Origin: Candidatus Poribacteria bacterium
Lineage (GTDB): Bacteria > Poribacteria > WGA-4E > JAJDTR01
Direction: 5' to 3'
DNA: 64,000 nucleotides
Assembly (NCBI GenBank): GCA_028820655.1
Contig: JAPPIK010000001.1
Span: 1-64,000 of the forward strand
This document shows, in pieces, positions 8,523 through 17,373 of this stretch. Within the stretch, counting starts at the first letter, position 1; each line of letters opens with the position of its first letter. A program made the position numbers and the translations under genes. The notes under the pieces are model-generated. The model made no database searches and was not told the origin of the DNA. It saw only the letters and a program-made list of their open reading frames with translations.

Positions 8523-9932
8523 CTATTGATATACTAAGTTGCGCGATCTCATTCTCTCTCCATCTCGCTCAAAATAGAGCGTCACCCGCTGCCGCTGCCG
8601 CAATCGGTTGATAGTGCGCTTGAAATCTTCAATTGAACCGACGGTTGAGTCGTTGATTCTGTAAAGTAAATCTTTTTGTTCCAGGAGTTCGGCCAGTGTA
8701 CCACGGCGATCGACCTTGGTAACCAGAACGCCGCGTTGTTTGTACTTTCGGGAAGCTTCCCTATCCAATTGCTTGATGGTAATTCCCCAACCGGGCACTC
8801 TGTACGACCACTGAAGTTTTCGAATCGAAAGAGTCACATCCTTGCGATTTCGATTTCTTATGAGTTGGACTGTGGTCGTTTTGTCATTTTCCAGCAACCT
8901 CGTTATTGAATCAAATGCCGACAGGTTTGGCGTCGGTTGGCCATTGATGGCTTCAATCACGTCGCTTCGTTTAATGCCGGCTTTTTTCGCTGGACTGCCC
9001 TTTTCCACGGAGGTCACCAATACCCCCAACCGGTCACCTAGATTGAGTTTTTCAGCGAACTCCGTTGTCAATGCCTGTGCTTCAATGCCTAGGTAGGGGG
9101 GCACGACTGCACCGTGAGAAGCGAGTAATACAATTATTCGCTCTGCAGTATTCACCGGGATTGCGAATCCGACGCCCTGAGATCCGCGGCTGGTCGAATG
9201 GATTGCGGCGTTGATCCCAATGAGTTTCCCATACATATCCACAAGCGCTCCGCCGCTGTTGCCCGGGTTAATGGAAGCGTCCGTCTGAATGAGCCGCTGG
9301 TACAGTCTGTCGTCAATCCTGATGGCACGGTTAGTGGCACTAACCACACCGATAGTAACCGTCGGCCTCGGATCGCCCCCGGTAACGGCAAATGGGTGAC
9401 CAATAGCAATTGCCCATTCTCCGACAAGCAGGTCGTCCGAATCGCCAAACTCAATCTGCGTAAGATTCGGTGCCTCAATTTCCAACAGTGCAAGGTCCGA
9501 GAGATAATCCTCGCCAACAACCGTTGCCTCAAATTCCCGTCCATCCGAGAGAATCACGCGTGTTTCATCCGCGCCCGCAATCACGTGCTGATTCGTCAAC
9601 ACATAACCATTCTTGTCAATGATTACTCCGGATCCGAGCCCATTAAGTTGCCGCTCCCGTGGGATTTCGAAGGGAAAATCGAAAAAGGGCGCCCACGGGT
9701 CGTCCAAGAATGATGGCGCCCTGACTTGCTTTGTTGTAATCGTGCTGATGTTCACAACCGCGGGACTAGCTTTTTCTACGGCGCGGACAAGCGCATTCCT
9801 CCGAGAAACCGCAAGATCCGTTTGAATCTCAACTTTTGATTGGCTCGCTACCGTTCGTGGCAGCAGCAGGGATGAGATGAGGACAAGCAGGAGTTTTGTC
9901 GGGAGAAAAAAGATGTGTCGGGACTTTATCAA
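8523..9932 (-). CDS. DegP/HtrA-family periplasmic serine protease
   Basis: The 469-residue protein has a signal peptide (MIKSRHIFFLPTKLLLVLISSLLL, probable cut after TVAS). The trypsin-like domain has a complete triad: His116 in LTNQHVIAG, Asp146 in YLSDLALL and Ser226 in INPGNSGGALVD. Two C-terminal PDZ domains follow, one around YLGIEAQALTTEF...GSPAKKAGIKRSDVIEAINGQP and a shorter one around GWGITIKQLDREASRKYKQRGVLVTKVD. It should degrade or refold damaged envelope proteins. The plan and length match DegP/DegQ/MucD. It appears monocistronic. An HtrA protease with all three catalytic residues intact is almost certain. Confidence 0.93.
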   Translation of the reverse strand: MIKSRHIFFLPTKLLLVLISSLLLPRTVASQSKVEIQTDLAVSRRNALVRAVEKASPAVVNISTITTKQVRAPSFLDDPWAPFFDFPFEIPRERQLNGLGSGVIIDKNGYVLTNQHVIAGADETRVILSDGREFEATVVGEDYLSDLALLEIEAPNLTQIEFGDSDDLLVGEWAIAIGHPFAVTGGDPRPTVTIGVVSATNRAIRIDDRLYQRLIQTDASINPGNSGGALVDMYGKLIGINAAIHSTSRGSQGVGFAIPVNTAERIIVLLASHGAVVPPYLGIEAQALTTEFAEKLNLGDRLGVLVTSVEKGSPAKKAGIKRSDVIEAINGQPTPNLSAFDSITRLLENDKTTTVQLIRNRNRKDVTLSIRKLQWSYRVPGWGITIKQLDREASRKYKQRGVLVTKVDRRGTLAELLEQKDLLYRINDSTVGSIEDFKRTINRLRQRQRVTLYFERDGERMRSRNLVYQ

Positions 9933-10039
9933 TGTGTATTTCTTTCCAATTGATATAACTGGCGGAAAAAATCAACGGATCAACGCGGCGGCCACATGTG
10001 TGCAGCACCGTTAAGGTACGCGGAACATTCTCACTATGT

Positions 10040-10897
10040 TCAGGTTTCCCATATCAATTTGGGCGCCACGTCAATATCACCATCCGGTTCAACGGTTCGA
10101 TCACGCGGATAACCGAGGCAATGCGACACGTAGAGCACGTCATTGAGACGCCGAAATCGGTCGCGATGTTGATGTCCGTAAACATGGACGGCAGAATTGA
10201 GTTGTCGAATCTGCTTTTCGAGGCAGGTACAACCGGCGACACGGCTGAAATTGAAGGTCGGATGGCGATCTCCGCGTCCCGTTTTAGCGGCGTTTTTCTC
10301 GCCCTTTGCACTGAACATAAGATCCTTCCGGGGGAGAAAATGGCTGAAGGAGATTACCGGCGCATCATAGATTCGCCTGAGGTTTTTCTCGTTTAATTGG
10401 AGGAAATAGTCTGCCCTCGACGTGCCGTTTTCAAGGATTGGCCACCTAGTGAATCGGTTATCGCTCCACATCGACAGTGTGGGGTCATCGCCGGTCTTTG
10501 GAATGTACAAGCTGCAATCTCCCTCCTCCGGCTTCACATACCATGAATACAGCGGCACGATCCAGACACCGGGAGCGCCTTCCGAGCCACCAACTCTAGC
10601 AGGAGTTGTCATCACATTCAGGGATTGGCAGAGACTCAAAATTCGCCAGAACTTTGCTATCGAATCAACAGCTTCTTCGCGTCGTACCCACAGGTCATGA
10701 TTCCCGGGTACGAAAAATATGCATCGAAATTTTGCTCTCAAATGGTCAAGACAGGTCATCAGCCGGTCAAGATCGTCGCTAATGTCGCCAGCTAATAGGA
10801 GGGTGTCGTCTACGTACTCAGTGGCGGAAATTTGTTGAATGAGGGACATGTTGCGTATGTAGTCAACATGGAGATCCGACAGTGCGTAAACGCGCAT
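10040..10897 (-). CDS. calcineurin-like metallophosphoesterase
   Basis: The 285-residue protein has the metal-binding motif series of the family: DLHVDY near the N-terminus (D-x-H), GDISDDLD, GNHDLW, FSHFLPR and a terminal VYGHQHRDRF (G-H-x-H). There is no signal peptide, so it is cytoplasmic. Such enzymes hydrolyse phosphomono- or diesters using two metal ions; the substrate is unknown. GAAGGAAAG precedes the ATG at 10897 at slightly long spacing. It has no close neighbour on its strand, and the 1.6 kb gap on its 5' side is filled with repeats. Confidence 0.86.
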   Translation of the reverse strand: MRVYALSDLHVDYIRNMSLIQQISATEYVDDTLLLAGDISDDLDRLMTCLDHLRAKFRCIFFVPGNHDLWVRREEAVDSIAKFWRILSLCQSLNVMTTPARVGGSEGAPGVWIVPLYSWYVKPEEGDCSLYIPKTGDDPTLSMWSDNRFTRWPILENGTSRADYFLQLNEKNLRRIYDAPVISFSHFLPRKDLMFSAKGEKNAAKTGRGDRHPTFNFSRVAGCTCLEKQIRQLNSAVHVYGHQHRDRFRRLNDVLYVSHCLGYPRDRTVEPDGDIDVAPKLIWET

Positions 10898-11164
10898 GCG
10901 AAGATTTTCTTTCCTTCAAGAATGTCCGGACAGGTTTCAGATTACCTATTAGATATCTTTCCAAAATAATGTCATTCGTATCAGACTTCTGTCACGGTGT
11001 TGAGGGACCAAAGGTGCAATGCACAGTCGAGAGATTAGAATGATTTACTTCTGTACCTTTTAACCTGCATATCCACTCAATTTACTGCTTGGTGCCTCTG
11101 AAGTTTCATGACTTGATTAATACAAGTTGCAACCTGTGGGACCTTTGTGGCATCACTACGGGAG

Positions 11165-11266
11165 CTCTACCGCGCTCGCTATTCACTCGCTTGCTGGATC
11201 TCTACCGCGCTCGCTATTCACTCGCTTGCTGGATCTCTACCGCGCTCGCTATTCACTCGCTTGATC
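11165..11266 (+). repeat. 35-bp tandem repeat, three copies
   Basis: Three head-to-tail units start at 11165, 11200 and 11235. Each reads ctctaccgcgctcgctattc then actcgcttgctggat, with the third unit ending differently (cttgat). The copies are almost identical, so the expansion is recent. The unit is a variant of the dispersed repeat found singly elsewhere in the window. There are no unique spacers, so this is not a CRISPR array. Confidence 0.9.
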
Positions 11267-11349
11267 TCTTACAGTAGGGAATCGCGATTTGGAGACCGCT
11301 CTCTCAGGGAGAAGAGAGAATTGTGTGCATGGCATTTCTATTCACATTG

Positions 11350-11364
11350 CACTCCGCTGGAGTG
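11350..11364. repeat. perfect small hairpin CACTCC-gct-GGAGTG
   Basis: A six-base-pair stem with a three-base loop. The same context (ttgc[a/g]ctccgc..) recurs at 14262-14280 with the stem GCGCT/AGCGC, which suggests a mobile or recurrent small hairpin. Confidence 0.5.
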
Positions 11365-11397
11365 CGGGAATTGAGATGTCCGTTTTCAATCGACATT

Positions 11398-11470
11398 GGG
11401 GATTTCTACCGCGCTCGCTATCCACTCACTTGCTGGATCTCTATCGTACTCGCTATTCACTCGCTTGATC
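11398..11470 (+). repeat. two further copies of the dispersed 35-bp repeat
   Basis: Two adjacent copies, one beginning ggatttctaccgcgctcgc and the next ggatctctatcgtactcgc, each followed by tatccactcacttg or tattcactcgcttgatc. They lie about 135 bases downstream of the tandem array and are slightly diverged from it. Confidence 0.8.
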
Positions 11471-12520
11471 ACCTACCGGCGTGGTAGAACAGTTTCGATT
11501 GCCAGTCTCGCAAGCATACAAGTCTTAACGGATAGACCATTAAAGCATTTGCGACGTAAGAAAATATCGAAAGACGCGAGCGGGTGACGTTAATGTTCTT
11601 TTGCAAAAATACCCAAAACGCATCAACAAAACATGTCCCGGAGATTTTGGAAAGCAAAAAATTACGATTGGTGCTTTCTGGTAGTGTTAGTTCTTCATTT
11701 GAATTCCTTTGTTGGTAGTGTATTCGCTCGAGATTAGAGCGCACAAGTTCGACACGCTCTGAAATTGCGCTTGAAGCCTTCCGTGGAGAGGCTTGAAGCC
11801 ATGTACGACACGCGCCACGTGAGTGCGCTTTTGTGCGCGCGTATTTTTCGACCCACTTTTTCAGGAACGCCTCGATAGCAGACTAGGAAGCAATGTTGCG
11901 CCCATAAGTTTGCCGTGTTCAGTATGTTATCAAATGCAGTTATCTCTTGTCTCAATGAACGCTTGAATCCCTATCGCACTCGCTGTCCACTCGCTTGATC
12001 ACCGTATTTTCTCCTTGAAGCGATATAGTGGAAAGAGATGCTAACGGAGCGCTGATTTGAGCGGCGTGTTAGCATTATTTGAAATGGAGAATCCCTTTGG
12101 CGGAACGGGTTCTCAGGAATCGTGATGCTAACAAGATGCCAACAGAAAAAATAGTTGCACCGCCATGACCGGCGCTATGTTAAAATATACCACATACATG
12201 TTAAGTTGTCAATGTAATATTTCCAAGTTGCGGAAGGGAAGAAGAGTCAACTTGACAGCGGTTATCAGGGCACAACCAAACTGTATTCCCCAGTGCGGCA
12301 CCCAACAAGTAACATCGGAGCCAGTGCTTGATTCAGGGAGTGGGTAATTGAATCGAGAGTGGACGCCACAAGATGGTTACCGTGGGCATATTGTCAGACG
12401 GTGCAAGATTTGCCACATCACCAAAGGCATCCCTCGAGAAGGCATCAAATCGTATGGTTATTCTACTCTGCAAGGTTACCATATCTGCAACGAGTTATTT
12501 CGGAGAGATATCTATTGAAA

Positions 12521-13930
12521 TCAACTTGAAACTTGCCGCAGTTTCGCTAATTCAAGTGACACACGGTATCCTTCCAAGCCGGGGTCGGTGTCGATCACCT
12601 CTTGTACCTCTGCGTTGGTGCGTCGTTGTGCGGGAAATTCGTCCGCGTTTGCAATGCGAAGTAAAAGCCTCGCCCCGACCGTGCTGGCTTGTCTAAGATT
12701 TTCCAGCTCGACTTTCTCCAAAGTGTCATAGGCGGTGTGCCCGAAGCCTCGTCCGTGGGGCGGCGCTTCGGGGTCGCTCATATCGGCTGACGGAACTCCT
12801 TGCAGAACAAACGGAAAGTGATCCGAGTAAGAGTTAAGTTTTTGTCCAACCGGAATCTCCGCAGCCATGTCTTTCGCCGCCTTTTTGAAAAAGGGCTCCA
12901 GTTCTTTCCATTGATGCAGTCCGATTCCCTTTCGACCAGTTCCGCCCGAGGCATCCATATTGAACATGAACCGTATATTGTCCAGTTCGTCCGTGTGAGC
13001 AGCCACATAACGGAACGCGCCGGTTAACCCGATTTCTTCCGTACCAAATGCAATGAATCGAACAGTGCGTTTAAGCCTCTTCGCCGCATACCGCGACAGA
13101 ACCCGTGAAGCTTCAATCACTGAAACCATGCCTGAAGCGGGATCATGCGCTCCTTGAGATATGTCGTGTCCGTCGTAATGGCATCCAACAATCACCATTT
13201 CGTCCGGCCTTTCAATTCCCGGAAGGTCACCGATAACATTCCACGATGTTCGCGCCTCGTTGATGTCAGTCGTGCGCACATGCAGACGCACGTTTCCATA
13301 TCTCTCCGCCAATCGAAACAAAAATGCCCCGTCCTCTTTACAGATAGAGATACCCGGAATCGGCGCGATGCTATCATTCTGAAGACTGCCCGTTTCCGGC
13401 CCAACACCGGGGTGCTCGCTGACAAAGATGAAAACCACCGCACCACCGAGTATAGCACGATCATATTTTTCTTTGCGATGCACCCACCGCCCCAAATCGG
13501 GTGGCGACGAACTTAAAGCCAAGACTATCGTTCCAGCCATCTGGCCGCCGATGCCTTCGAATTCTACCGGACTACCGCAACCCGCGGAGATGAGGTCAGC
13601 GGTGATATCATCCGCAGGACAGTAAGGCAGAGAAATACATGGAATAGATTTTTGAACGGGTTCTACAATGTCCAATGTTGCTTCCCCGCGAGACCAGCCG
13701 GCGTAGGAGTATGACTCCAAGCGCACATTCTTGAGCCCGTATCTTTCAAACGTCTCCTGAATGAATCCTGCGGCTCTCCTCTCCTCCGGCGTACCGGCGA
13801 ACCGCGACCCGAAATCATCACACAAGATGATTAGATTATCCATGGCTTCACGCGACGTATAGATATCGCCAACCATTTGTCGATCAAGCTGAAGATATTG
13901 GTGCTCGTGGTTCAATTCTGTTGTCCTCAC
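12521..13930 (-). CDS. M28-family zinc aminopeptidase-like peptidase
   Basis: The 469-residue protein shows the M28 di-zinc site: His251 in IVGCHYDGHD, Asp263 in GAHDPASG, the Glu pair 298-299 in FGTEEIG, Asp326 in MFNMDASGG and a late His in GFGHTAYDTLEKV. Residues about 95-230 resemble the protease-associated insert common in this family. No signal peptide is seen, so it is probably cytoplasmic, which is less usual for M28 enzymes with this insert. The frame opens with GTG at 13930 and no clear Shine-Dalgarno. A TTG five codons later has GAGG nine bases upstream and is a possible alternative start. Substrate: probably N-terminal residues of peptides. Confidence 0.88.
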   Translation of the reverse strand: MRTTELNHEHQYLQLDRQMVGDIYTSREAMDNLIILCDDFGSRFAGTPEERRAAGFIQETFERYGLKNVRLESYSYAGWSRGEATLDIVEPVQKSIPCISLPYCPADDITADLISAGCGSPVEFEGIGGQMAGTIVLALSSSPPDLGRWVHRKEKYDRAILGGAVVFIFVSEHPGVGPETGSLQNDSIAPIPGISICKEDGAFLFRLAERYGNVRLHVRTTDINEARTSWNVIGDLPGIERPDEMVIVGCHYDGHDISQGAHDPASGMVSVIEASRVLSRYAAKRLKRTVRFIAFGTEEIGLTGAFRYVAAHTDELDNIRFMFNMDASGGTGRKGIGLHQWKELEPFFKKAAKDMAAEIPVGQKLNSYSDHFPFVLQGVPSADMSDPEAPPHGRGFGHTAYDTLEKVELENLRQASTVGARLLLRIANADEFPAQRRTNAEVQEVIDTDPGLEGYRVSLELAKLRQVSS

Positions 13931-14482
13931 GTCGGATAATGTACTTTGTAAAATCGGTTGGTTTAAAGCTTGTATGAAAAACAGATTAAATCGAAATCTT
14001 TGTCATTTGGAGTGCTTTATTCAGTCGACACTCTGGCGCTTTCAGAGACCGATGTAGTGATCTTATCTCAATTTGGGGGCATGTCGGTCTCCGGAAAACG
14101 GCCATATCCCAAACGGTTCTTAAATTAGTCACTTGGGCGATTTTTACATTGGAATGGTTGGTACCAAGGGGTTGTGCAGGTAGGTGGATTGGATACACAC
14201 GTAGGCACCTTGATTGCGATTGCAAAATGTGATTAGGTCACCCTGTTGCCGTAAATACACATTGCGCTCCGCCGAAGCGCAAGAATCGTAGGTAGTGTAA
14301 TTCTATTGGCATTTCGCTTCTCTTGATCGAAAGCGTCCAACGGTAACTTGTACTCTTGTTCAGTTGGTTCGCTGAGGATACGACAGTCGCCCTGCCGCTT
14401 TCTTTGTTTTGGAATCTCGCGCCTAACCTTCCGAAGCTGTGATTCAGACAACAATTGTGCACACTCGCCAGGTTGGTAGCGC
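13931..14482. other. intergenic gap
   Basis: Nothing coding is convincing. The only structure noticed is the small hairpin GCGCT/AGCGC at 14264-14280, which is related to the one at 11350. Confidence 0.5.
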
Positions 14483-15274
14483 TTAGTTGGCTATCTTCTG
14501 CTCGGTAGGTGGCGCAAGGTTGTTGCTAGGAAGTTCAAAGAGATTCGGTTCTTCTTCCTCGTCGGGGGGTATTTCTAGTTCTTCCATTTTGGCATCAGCA
14601 ATTTTCTTCAATTTCCACTGATTCAGGATCCTGATTCGCCGGCCTTGGACCTCAATGATGCTCAACCGTTCCAACTCATTGAGAAGGTCGCTTGTCGTTT
14701 CACGAGTTGTCCCGGTAAGTTTGGCCAAATCGGATCGAGACAACTTCGAACGAAGTTGCATGCCGTTGCTATTGTGGACGCCGCCCCGATCAGCCAAGGA
14801 AAGCAGCAGGCGTGCAAGCCTAGAAGAAGCTGTTCGGAACGCCAGATTTTCGAGATGGTTTTGGATGCGCCGCCTATGAGTACAGGAAAACTTCGCCAGA
14901 CGCGTTGTCAGATCGGGATTCTTTTTCAGAAGCAACTCAAAATCACGCCGGCGCATTACATGGAGTAGCGAATCGTCTAGAGTCTCGGCTATCGTATCAC
15001 GGGCTTCGTCATCAACGTTTTTGCTTTCGCCAAAAATGTCGCCAGATTCCAGAACCTCTAGTGTAAGGCCTTCACCGTTAGGCTGGAGTTTGTAGATTTT
15101 GATTCTTCCCTCTTTAAGGAGATAGACAGTGTCTCCGACATCGGTCTTTCCGGTGACCTGTTCGCGACGTCGGTACTCCGCCAATTTAGCGCTTCGATGA
15201 AGCGTATAGAAGTCCGCGTCAGTGAATTTACAGAATATCTTGATATTTGTCAGACACCAAATCGGTACTTCCAT
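14483..15274 (-). CDS. Crp/Fnr-family transcriptional regulator
   Basis: The 263-residue product has an N-terminal cyclic-nucleotide-binding-type beta-roll (GDTVYLLKEGRIKIYKLQPNGEGLTLEVLESGDIFGES) and a C-terminal winged helix (SRSDLAKLTGTTRETTSDLLNELE, then RRIRILN). This is the order of Crp/Fnr activators. The cysteine cluster of Fnr iron-sulfur sensors is absent, so the ligand is unknown. A C-terminal tail rich in Glu (EELEIPPDEEEEPN) is unusual. The open frame continues 15 codons upstream to 15319, but those codons come from the end of a MITE-like element at 15288. The ATG at 15274 is therefore the better start, and the element lies only 13 bases before it. Confidence 0.87.
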   Translation of the reverse strand: MEVPIWCLTNIKIFCKFTDADFYTLHRSAKLAEYRRREQVTGKTDVGDTVYLLKEGRIKIYKLQPNGEGLTLEVLESGDIFGESKNVDDEARDTIAETLDDSLLHVMRRRDFELLLKKNPDLTTRLAKFSCTHRRRIQNHLENLAFRTASSRLARLLLSLADRGGVHNSNGMQLRSKLSRSDLAKLTGTTRETTSDLLNELERLSIIEVQGRRIRILNQWKLKKIADAKMEELEIPPDEEEEPNLFELPSNNLAPPTEQKIAN

Positions 15275-15287
15275 TTTCTCTTTCTTA

Positions 15288-15664
15288 GAACCTGTTTGAA
15301 AAGTCGGCAGCCAAGCCATTTTTCGTCATTTGAAGACTGTTTTTCATGTTTTTGTAATGGCTCGCTATATACCTTTGGGATCTCTATGGGATTTCTATCG
15401 CGTTCGCTATCCACTCACTTGATCACTCGTTATCCACTCGCTTGATCCCCGCTGGGGCTTAGATGCGTGGGGGTTCGGTGTTTCTATATACCTTCAAGAT
15501 CTCTATGGGATTTCTATCGCGTTCCCTATCCGGTCACTTGATCACTCACTATCCGTTCGCTTGATCCCCTCTGGGGCTTTTAGAGGCTGGTGCGCGGGAT
15601 TTCTATCGCGCTCGCTATCCACTCGCTTGATTGCACCCTACAAATTGTATTTTAAAACAGGCTC
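15288..15664. mobile_element. MITE-like element, 377 bp, with 3-bp target duplication
   Basis: The left end is GAACCTGTTTGAA (15288-15300). The right end is its imperfect inverse, TTTTAAAACAGGCTC. Both sides are flanked by TTA (15285-15287 and 15665-15667), as expected for a 3-bp target-site duplication. There is no transposase. The interior holds three copies of the dispersed repeat (near 15386, 15505 and 15598) and small GC-rich hairpins of the type CCCCGCTGGGG. A shorter relative with the same ends lies at 39997. The insertion separates the Crp/Fnr gene from whatever promoter it had before. Confidence 0.75.
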
Positions 15665-15667
15665 TTA

Positions 15668-16092
15668 GTGCCGTCGGTTGGACTCAAAGAGTTCAAGAGA
15701 TTCTTTGAACCACTCTTCCATTCTTTATCATATTTCAATGATTGTGGTGGATTGTTGTCATTTCAACCAAGAAACATATCCATAAAACTTACACAGTTCG
15801 ACCGGTGGAAACGCAGCTTACTTCGTATTATTGTAGGTGCGAGATCCTCTCGCCGAAGGAGCCCGCTCCCACAGGCAGATGATTTGTCCAAACAATCTTG
15901 AATTGTCACAGCGGTCAACATGCGATCTTTGTATGTGCTAATGTGAATGCGCTCGGTTGATCGCGCCTACCGTGTCTGGACAAGGCATTGGTTGGAAAAG
16001 GACTTAAGCAACGGGGATTCGTGGGAAAACGGGGCGATGAATCTCTCCGTGCCGTAAGTCCTATCCCACCACGCATCACGAGACTACATCCC
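15668..16092. other. intergenic gap
   Basis: No gene is supported. A hairpin-like stretch, gtaggtgcgagatcctctcg, and a following ggagcccgctcccac occur near 15833-15880. The open frames here and overlapping 16093-16330 on the plus strand are shadows of the Asn-Pro-Cys repeats. Confidence 0.4.
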
Positions 16093-17103
16093 TTAGGGGT
16101 TACATGGATTACACGGGTTAGCCGCACACGGGTTGCAAGGGTTACATGGGTTTGCGGCGCACGGGTTGCACGGATTGGCAGCGCATGGATTGCAGGGGTT
16201 GCCCGCACACGGGTTGCACGGATTTGCAGCGCACGGATTGCAGGGATTACCCGCACACGGATTGCACGGGTTCGCTGCGCAAGGGTTGCATGGATTACAC
16301 GGATTGTTCGCTTCGGCACCGGATGAACCGTACAGGCTCACGTTTATCTTGATATCCTCGCTCACCTTGAGGAAAGCCACCTGCGGCCTCTCAATATTGT
16401 GATCACCGAGCTTTACAGTGAAACCGCCTTCAATCCGAAGAAGGTTTCCCGGCAGAAGCGCTTGAGTGTCTTGGCTTTCTTTGAGAAAGGTCAACTTGAC
16501 CCCTTCCAAAACCACTCTCCGGCTAACGCCGTGGAGTTCGAGCGTCGCGTCCGCGTCCACTCTGACAGTCTGCATGTCATCCAGTTTATTTTTGGAAACT
16601 TTGGTCAGTTTATCGATGGTGAGAGTTGCTGTCGGGTACTTGTCAGTTTCCAAGTATCCCTCGCGCATGTGCTGATCTCTGAGGCTGATTCCGGTTGTTA
16701 TACTCGTAAGATCTACCTCAAACATTGCCATGGCCCCACTGGAGATGTCCATAGGATTAACAGAGACTTTTCCGGTGACTTTGTTTGTTCGTCCGATGAT
16801 TGTTTCCAGCGGCGCTTTCGACTCGAAGTCAAATACGTTTCGGTCGTCACCGATGGTAAAGTGGATCTTCGCCGCACATGGATTACACGGATTGGCTGCA
16901 CATGGATTACACGGATTACCCGCGCATGGATTACATGGGTTCCGCGGATTCGCCGCGCACGGGTTACATGGATTACACGGATTGGCAGCTTCCTCGCTCG
17001 CGCACGGATTGCATGGATTCTCATGGTGGTCAGCTAATGAGTCTGAACCAAGAAGTGTCAATCCGAGAAGTATTGTGAGGAAAAGAGTGGTTAAACGGTT
17101 CAT
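16093..17103 (-). CDS. secreted YceI-domain protein flanked by Asn-Pro-Cys repeats
   Basis: The 336-residue protein has a signal peptide ([24 protein letters not shown]). A repeat tract follows at residues 29-78 with 11 Cys, then a YceI-like domain at about 79-262 ([49 protein letters not shown]), then a second repeat tract to the C-terminus (266-336) with 18 Cys. The unit is NPCNPCAA or NPCNPCAG, eight residues. YceI folds are lipocalin-like barrels that bind isoprenoids or other amphiphiles in the periplasm. The repeats could bind metal, form disulfide ladders or act as rigid surface arms; none of this is demonstrated. GGGAG precedes the ATG at good spacing. The nearest upstream gene on the strand is a thioredoxin-like lipoprotein, which could matter for its cysteines. 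Confidence 0.88.
   Translation of the reverse strand: MNRLTTLFLTILLGLTLLGSDSLADHHENPCNPCASEEAANPCNPCNPCAANPRNPCNPCAGNPCNPCAANPCNPCAAKIHFTIGDDRNVFDFESKAPLETIIGRTNKVTGKVSVNPMDISSGAMAMFEVDLTSITTGISLRDQHMREGYLETDKYPTATLTIDKLTKVSKNKLDDMQTVRVDADATLELHGVSRRVVLEGVKLTFLKESQDTQALLPGNLLRIEGGFTVKLGDHNIERPQVAFLKVSEDIKINVSLYGSSGAEANNPCNPCNPCAANPCNPCAGNPCNPCAANPCNPCAGNPCNPCAANPCNPCAANPCNPCNPCAANPCNPCNP
16096..16308 (-). repeat. 24-bp coding tandem repeats (C-terminal NPCNPCA tract)
   Basis: About eight units, mostly 24 bases, encode NPCNPCA[A/G]; two units are extended by an extra NPC. Codon use varies between units (aatccatgcaaccc-type alternations), so the tract is old enough to have drifted while the peptide was kept. 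Confidence 0.9.
16870..17019 (-). repeat. 24-bp coding tandem repeats (N-terminal NPCNPCA tract)
   Basis: About five units in the first quarter of the YceI-like gene, encoding residues 29-78. One unit is interrupted by SEEAA and another carries Arg in place of Cys (NPRNPCNPC). Together with the C-terminal tract this gives 29 cysteines. Confidence 0.88.
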
Positions 17104-17373
17104 GATATTTTCTCCCTTTGTTGCATTCTGATTTTGTCGGTAGCTTTAAACGACACTTCACTTGAATGACAAGTGAATGATTTATGATTATAAAATCTGC
17201 AATGTAGCTTGCTGCATCACCACGTGACGAAGACTAGCGATTGTATCACAGATCAGATTCAACGGCAACACAATAGTTAGCCGAAAAACTGCATGACACC
17301 GGAGGTCACGGACCGGTCAATTTCCAGCGAAATCGACAAAGGGGCATAGTGCCTACATCTTCCCAAGGCTGTG

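Larger units (their letters stand above)
10898..12520. other. 1.6 kb non-coding, repeat-rich region
   Basis: None of the open frames here looks like a protein; several only translate the repeats. The region holds the tandem array at 11165, a second pair of repeat copies at 11398-11470, a hairpin at 11350-11364 and another repeat copy near 11968-12001. From about 12010 to 12520 nothing recognisable is seen. It may be a graveyard of small elements. Confidence 0.6.

Noticed and set aside
11165-11266. Possible CRISPR array
   Set aside because: The units are contiguous 35-bp tandem copies with no variable spacers, and no cas genes are near.
12165-12347. Short plus-strand open frame (MTGAMLKYTTYM...)
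   Set aside because: No ribosome-binding site, no recognisable domain and it lies in repeat-rich non-coding DNA.
15275-15319. Upstream extension of the Crp/Fnr gene (MAWLPTFQTGSKKEK)
   Set aside because: Most of these codons are the inverted end of the MITE-like element, which also occurs without this gene at 39997.
16133-16402. Plus-strand open frame rich in [10 protein letters not shown]-type repeats
   Set aside because: It is the reverse-strand reading of the NPCNPCA repeats; only the minus-strand frame has a signal peptide, a Shine-Dalgarno and a known domain.
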